Of a DNA stretch of 64,000 nucleotides, positions 61,566 through 64,000 are shown piece by piece; position 1 is the stretch's first letter, and each line of letters opens with the position of its first letter. Made by a program: the position numbers and the translations under genes. This stretch comes from Bog-756 sp963769905 (GTDB lineage Bacteria; Actinomycetota; Acidimicrobiia; Acidimicrobiales; RAAP-2), in NCBI GenBank assembly GCA_963769905.1, contig CAVYNG010000002.1, positions 1,426,001 through 1,490,000 on the forward strand, written 5' to 3'. The notes beneath the pieces were generated by a model. That model saw only the letters and a program-made list of their open reading frames with translations, ran no database searches and had not been told where the DNA came from.

Positions 61566-62332
61566 GTGAGGAGTCCGGACCACCAGTGGATCACGTTCCC
61601 GAGGAGTTGCGACCACTGGTTGTGGAAGAGCAGGATCAAGAGGAACGGGAGGAACATCAAGAAGGGCTGGAGCTGGTAGTACTCGGGGAGCACTCGCGCG
61701 GGGAGCAGGCGCTCGAGCAGGGCGGCTCCGTCGAGCGGCGGGCACGGGATCAGGTTGAACAGCCCGAGGATGATGTTGGCGATTCCGCCGATGAAGAGGA
61801 TCTGCTCACCGAGAGTCGGTGGATAGGCGCCGACCTGGTAGACGAATTGCCGGATCACCGCCGGCGTGGTGGCGACGAACACGGCACCGAGCACCGCTGC
61901 CAGCGCGAAGTTGGTCAGCGGGCCGGTGAGGGACACGATGACCGCGTGGTTGCGGGGACTGCGGAGGCGCACGGGGTTGACCGGCACCGGCTTCGCCCAC
62001 CCGTACGCGCCGAACCCGACCAATGAGAGGATCCCCGGCACGAGAAGGGTCCCGACCGGATCGATGTGCCGGATCGGGTTCAGCGAGAGCCGGCCGGCAC
62101 GTTTGGCGGTGTCGTCGCCCAAGGCGAGGGCCACCACCCCGTGAGAGATCTCGTGGATGATGATCGAGGGCACGAGCACGCAGAAATAGATGACGTCGAA
62201 CCGGTTGATCCGGTTGGTGCGCAGCAGGATCACCACCAGCACCACGACCACGCCGGCGATGATCGTGTAGCGCTGCCGCGGAGGAAGTGGCTTCCTCGGA
62301 GGTCTCGACCCGCCCCGGCCCCCGAAGCCCAT
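61562..62332 (-). CDS. Site-2 protease family (M50) membrane metalloprotease
   Basis: Intramembrane-type metalloprotease. Zinc motif IIIHEISHGVVALALGD (HExxH), second metal side NLIPCPPLDGAALLERLL (the Asp-Gly), and GPLTNFALAAVLG. About six helices, 256 residues. Small FPG/YwhC-type member without PDZ domain; substrate unknown. Follows the DksA-like gene. Confidence 0.88.
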   Translation of the reverse strand: MGFGGRGGSRPPRKPLPPRQRYTIIAGVVVVLVVILLRTNRINRFDVIYFCVLVPSIIIHEISHGVVALALGDDTAKRAGRLSLNPIRHIDPVGTLLVPGILSLVGFGAYGWAKPVPVNPVRLRSPRNHAVIVSLTGPLTNFALAAVLGAVFVATTPAVIRQFVYQVGAYPPTLGEQILFIGGIANIILGLFNLIPCPPLDGAALLERLLPARVLPEYYQLQPFLMFLPFLLILLFHNQWSQLLGNVIHWWSGLLT

Positions 62333-62349
62333 CGACGCGCCTGGACCGC

Positions 62350-62688
62350 TCAGGAGCGGTTGGCGTGGTTGATGCAGTACCGGGTGGCCGGCATCGCCTC
62401 GAGCCGGGCCGACTGGATGGCCACGCCGCAGACCTCGCAGCGGCCGTAGCTGCCGTCCTCGAGGCGGCCGAGGGCCAGGGCCACCTCCTCCAGCGTCTCG
62501 CGCAGCTGGCCGGCCAGCGCCTCCGCCTCGCCACGCTCGGCGGTCACCTGGCTCGAGTCGGCGAAGTTGGGGTCGTAGTGCAGACCCCCGTCCTCGCCGT
62601 AGCCGATCTCGGCCAGCTCGGACTGGAGACGGCGCTTCTCGTCCTCGAGCAGCTGTCGGTAATCGATGGGAGGGGCGTCGCTCGGCAC
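62350..62688 (-). CDS. DksA/TraR-type zinc-finger protein
   Basis: 112 residues. Coiled helical N-terminal half (YRQLLEDEKRRLQSELAEIG, ALAGQLRETLEEVALALGRL) and a C-terminal zinc finger with CEVCG and YCINH; the fourth ligand is histidine instead of cysteine. Such proteins bind the RNA polymerase secondary channel or simply resemble DksA. GTG at 62688, 7 nt after a TAGGAT box. Confidence 0.85.
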   Translation of the reverse strand: MPSDAPPIDYRQLLEDEKRRLQSELAEIGYGEDGGLHYDPNFADSSQVTAERGEAEALAGQLRETLEEVALALGRLEDGSYGRCEVCGVAIQSARLEAMPATRYCINHANRS

Positions 62689-62695
62689 GGTGAGG

Positions 62696-62701
62696 ATCCT
62701 A
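62696..62701 (-). promoter_or_regulatory. -10 box TAGGAT before dksA-like gene (leaderless)
   Basis: TAGGAT, 7 nt, GTG on the minus strand. The box overlaps the last codons and stop of xerD. Confidence 0.5.
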
Positions 62702-63631
62702 CTTGGCCGCGACCGCTCCGGAGCGCGGATGGGCCAGGTCATAGGTGTTGCGCAGATGCTCCTGGCTGAGCTTGGTGTAGATCTGCGTCGTCGCGATCGA
62801 GACGTGCCCGAGCACCTCTTGGACGACACGGATGTCGGCACCGTGGTCCAGCATGTGGCTGGCGCACGAGTGGCGCAGGACGTGCGGGCTCACCATCGAG
62901 CCGAGGCCGGCGCGCTCGGCGCGCTCCTTCACGATCCCCCAGGCGCCCTGACGGCTGAGGCGGCCACCCCGGGTGTTCAAGAAGACGGCCTCGGCGTCGC
63001 TCCGCCGCTCGAAGCGCGCGGGCACGAACGCGGTGCGCCCCGCCGGCGAGAGCCACCGGTGGAGGGCGGCGCGGGCCGGGCCACCGATCGGGACCAGGCG
63101 CTCCTTCGCTCCCTTGCCGAAGACTCGGAGCAGCCCGTCGGCGGCCGCGACGTCGACCAGCGAGAGCCCGACCACCTCGGAGATCCGTGCACCGGTCCCG
63201 TAGAGCAGCTCGAGCAGGGCCCGGTCGCGGAGATCGGCCGGCTCGGTGCCATCGACGCCGTCGAGGATGGCGACCACCTGGGCTTCCTCGAGAGCCTTCG
63301 GGAGGCGGCGGGCGAGGCGCGGGGAGCGGACCTCCGCGGTGGGGTCGACGGCGAGCGCCCCCTCCCCCACCAGAAACCGATAGAGCCCGCGCAGCGCGGT
63401 GGTCGCCCGGGCGAGCGACGCCGGGTTCCGCCCTCGGGCCCGGAGCTCCGCGAGGTGCTGCTCGACCTCGCCCGGGCCGGCGGTGGTCGGATCCACTCCG
63501 TGCTCGGACGCCCACTCCTCCCACGCCGCGAGGTCGTGCCGGTAGGCGGCGAGCGTATTGCGCGAGCGGCCGCGTTCGACCGCGAGCCAGCTGAGGTATT
63601 CCTCGGCCCCGTGCGAGAGTGGGCGGCTCAC
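62699..63631 (-). CDS. xerD: Site-specific tyrosine recombinase XerD
   Basis: Resolves chromosome dimers at dif together with XerC. N-terminal SAM-like domain (LSWLAVERGRSRNTLAAYRH), catalytic domain with GTGARISEVVGLSL (Arg), HVLRHSCASHML (His, Arg), LGHVSIATTQIYTKL (His, Tyr). 310 residues, full length. GTG at 63631. Unlike phage integrases it lies among housekeeping genes next to a NUDIX gene, as in mycobacteria, and is unlikely to serve the tRNA-Pro site. Confidence 0.93.
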   Translation of the reverse strand: MSRPLSHGAEEYLSWLAVERGRSRNTLAAYRHDLAAWEEWASEHGVDPTTAGPGEVEQHLAELRARGRNPASLARATTALRGLYRFLVGEGALAVDPTAEVRSPRLARRLPKALEEAQVVAILDGVDGTEPADLRDRALLELLYGTGARISEVVGLSLVDVAAADGLLRVFGKGAKERLVPIGGPARAALHRWLSPAGRTAFVPARFERRSDAEAVFLNTRGGRLSRQGAWGIVKERAERAGLGSMVSPHVLRHSCASHMLDHGADIRVVQEVLGHVSIATTQIYTKLSQEHLRNTYDLAHPRSGAVAAK

Positions 63632-63638
63632 GAAGGTC

Positions 63639-64000
63639 TCACGAAGAGGTGGCGGAGGACGAGATGAGCCGGCGGCGCGCCAGACCGACGCCGAGAATGG
63701 TCTGGGCGTCGATGATCGAACCCTCGTCGACCATCGCGTCGAAGTCGTCGAGGGGCACTTCCACGACCGACAGGTAATGCTCCTCGATGCCATGAGGACG
63801 AGAAGGCACTTTTTCCAAGCCGGTGGCGAGGAAGAGGGATGCGAACTCGTCGCAGAACCCGGGGGTGATCACACATCGGGCGAGCAGGATCAGCTCGCCG
63901 GGCGCGTAGCCGGCCTCCTCTCCGAGCTCGCGCCGCGCGGTCTCCTCCTCGGGCTCTTCGGCGACGTCGCGGGTGCCGGCCGGGATCTCGAGGATCCAGC
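63639..64000 (-). CDS. NUDIX hydrolase (ADP-ribose pyrophosphatase-like), 5' end cut by window
   Basis: The window ends inside this gene; 120 codons remain. The first visible residues WILEIPAGTRDVAEEPEEE lead into the Nudix box end TARRELGEEAGYAPGE, followed by CVITPGFCDEFASLFLATGL. The C-terminal strand and helix (HYLSVVEVPLDDFDAMVDEG) are complete. It likely cleaves ADP-ribose or a related nucleoside diphosphate. In mycobacteria a NUDIX gene also sits beside xerD. Confidence 0.85.
   Translation of the reverse strand, partial: WILEIPAGTRDVAEEPEEETARRELGEEAGYAPGELILLARCVITPGFCDEFASLFLATGLEKVPSRPHGIEEHYLSVVEVPLDDFDAMVDEGSIIDAQTILGVGLARRRLISSSATSS

Noticed and set aside
62699..63631. XerD as integrase of the tRNA-Pro element
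   Set aside because: It is 19 kb away, in conserved housekeeping order, with chromosomal XerD length and motifs.

Overview
The window is high-GC chromosomal DNA from an actinobacterium, most likely of class Acidimicrobiia or a close relative. Actinobacterial markers are a Pup ligase (pafA) next to tat genes and a helY-type helicase, a WhiB iron-sulfur regulator, a DUF4193 zinc-ribbon protein, a MhuD-like heme-degrading enzyme and an Rv1830-like MerR regulator. The class-level guess is inference from the overall gene set. Many genes start with GTG placed 6-8 nt after a TAnnnT-type -10 box, so leaderless transcription looks common.

Region by region. 1-6.9 kb: end of pafA, signal peptidase I, tatB, tatC, helY and a duplicated ThyX-like protein. 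7.3-14.7 kb: small conserved actinobacterial proteins, an HtrA protease and a nitroreductase. 14.7-18.7 kb: a Baeyer-Villiger-type monooxygenase, a frameshifted zinc alcohol dehydrogenase, a truncated F420/PPOX enzyme and a class II aldolase. 18.7-23.7 kb: glycine cleavage genes gcvT-gcvPA-gcvPB (no gcvH) and a MerR regulator paired with a nuclease-like protein. 23.9-33.4 kb: MhuD-like enzyme, DUF2889, a lipoprotein, a protein with serine at every third residue, CorA, gamma-carbonic anhydrase, an amidohydrolase, panD, a HEPN-like protein and an SthA-like flavoprotein.

33.5-43.9 kb is accessory-looking: orphan genes, a GT87 glycosyltransferase, a PQQ-propeller lipoprotein, a decayed IS fragment, WhiB, a frameshifted acyltransferase, a pentapeptide-repeat protein, a second HEPN-like protein, and a complete IS481-type element lying between two 16-bp copies of the 3' end of tRNA-Pro(GGG).

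44-64 kb is housekeeping: DUF512-der, ispH and a GT2 enzyme, then a minus-strand operon scpA-scpB-rluB-aroH-tyrA-aroA-cmk-plsC that joins chromosome segregation, pseudouridylation, tyrosine/aromatic biosynthesis, CMP kinase and phospholipid synthesis. trpS diverges from it. A second minus-strand run holds a NUDIX hydrolase, xerD, a DksA/TraR protein, an M50 protease, a GT87-like enzyme and a frameshifted YfhO protein.

Four genes (about 10.1, 17.36, 39.68 and 58.2 kb) are broken by single-base shifts in G/C-rich runs and read through cleanly in a neighbouring frame. These are either sequence errors or recent lesions and should be checked before the genes are called dead.
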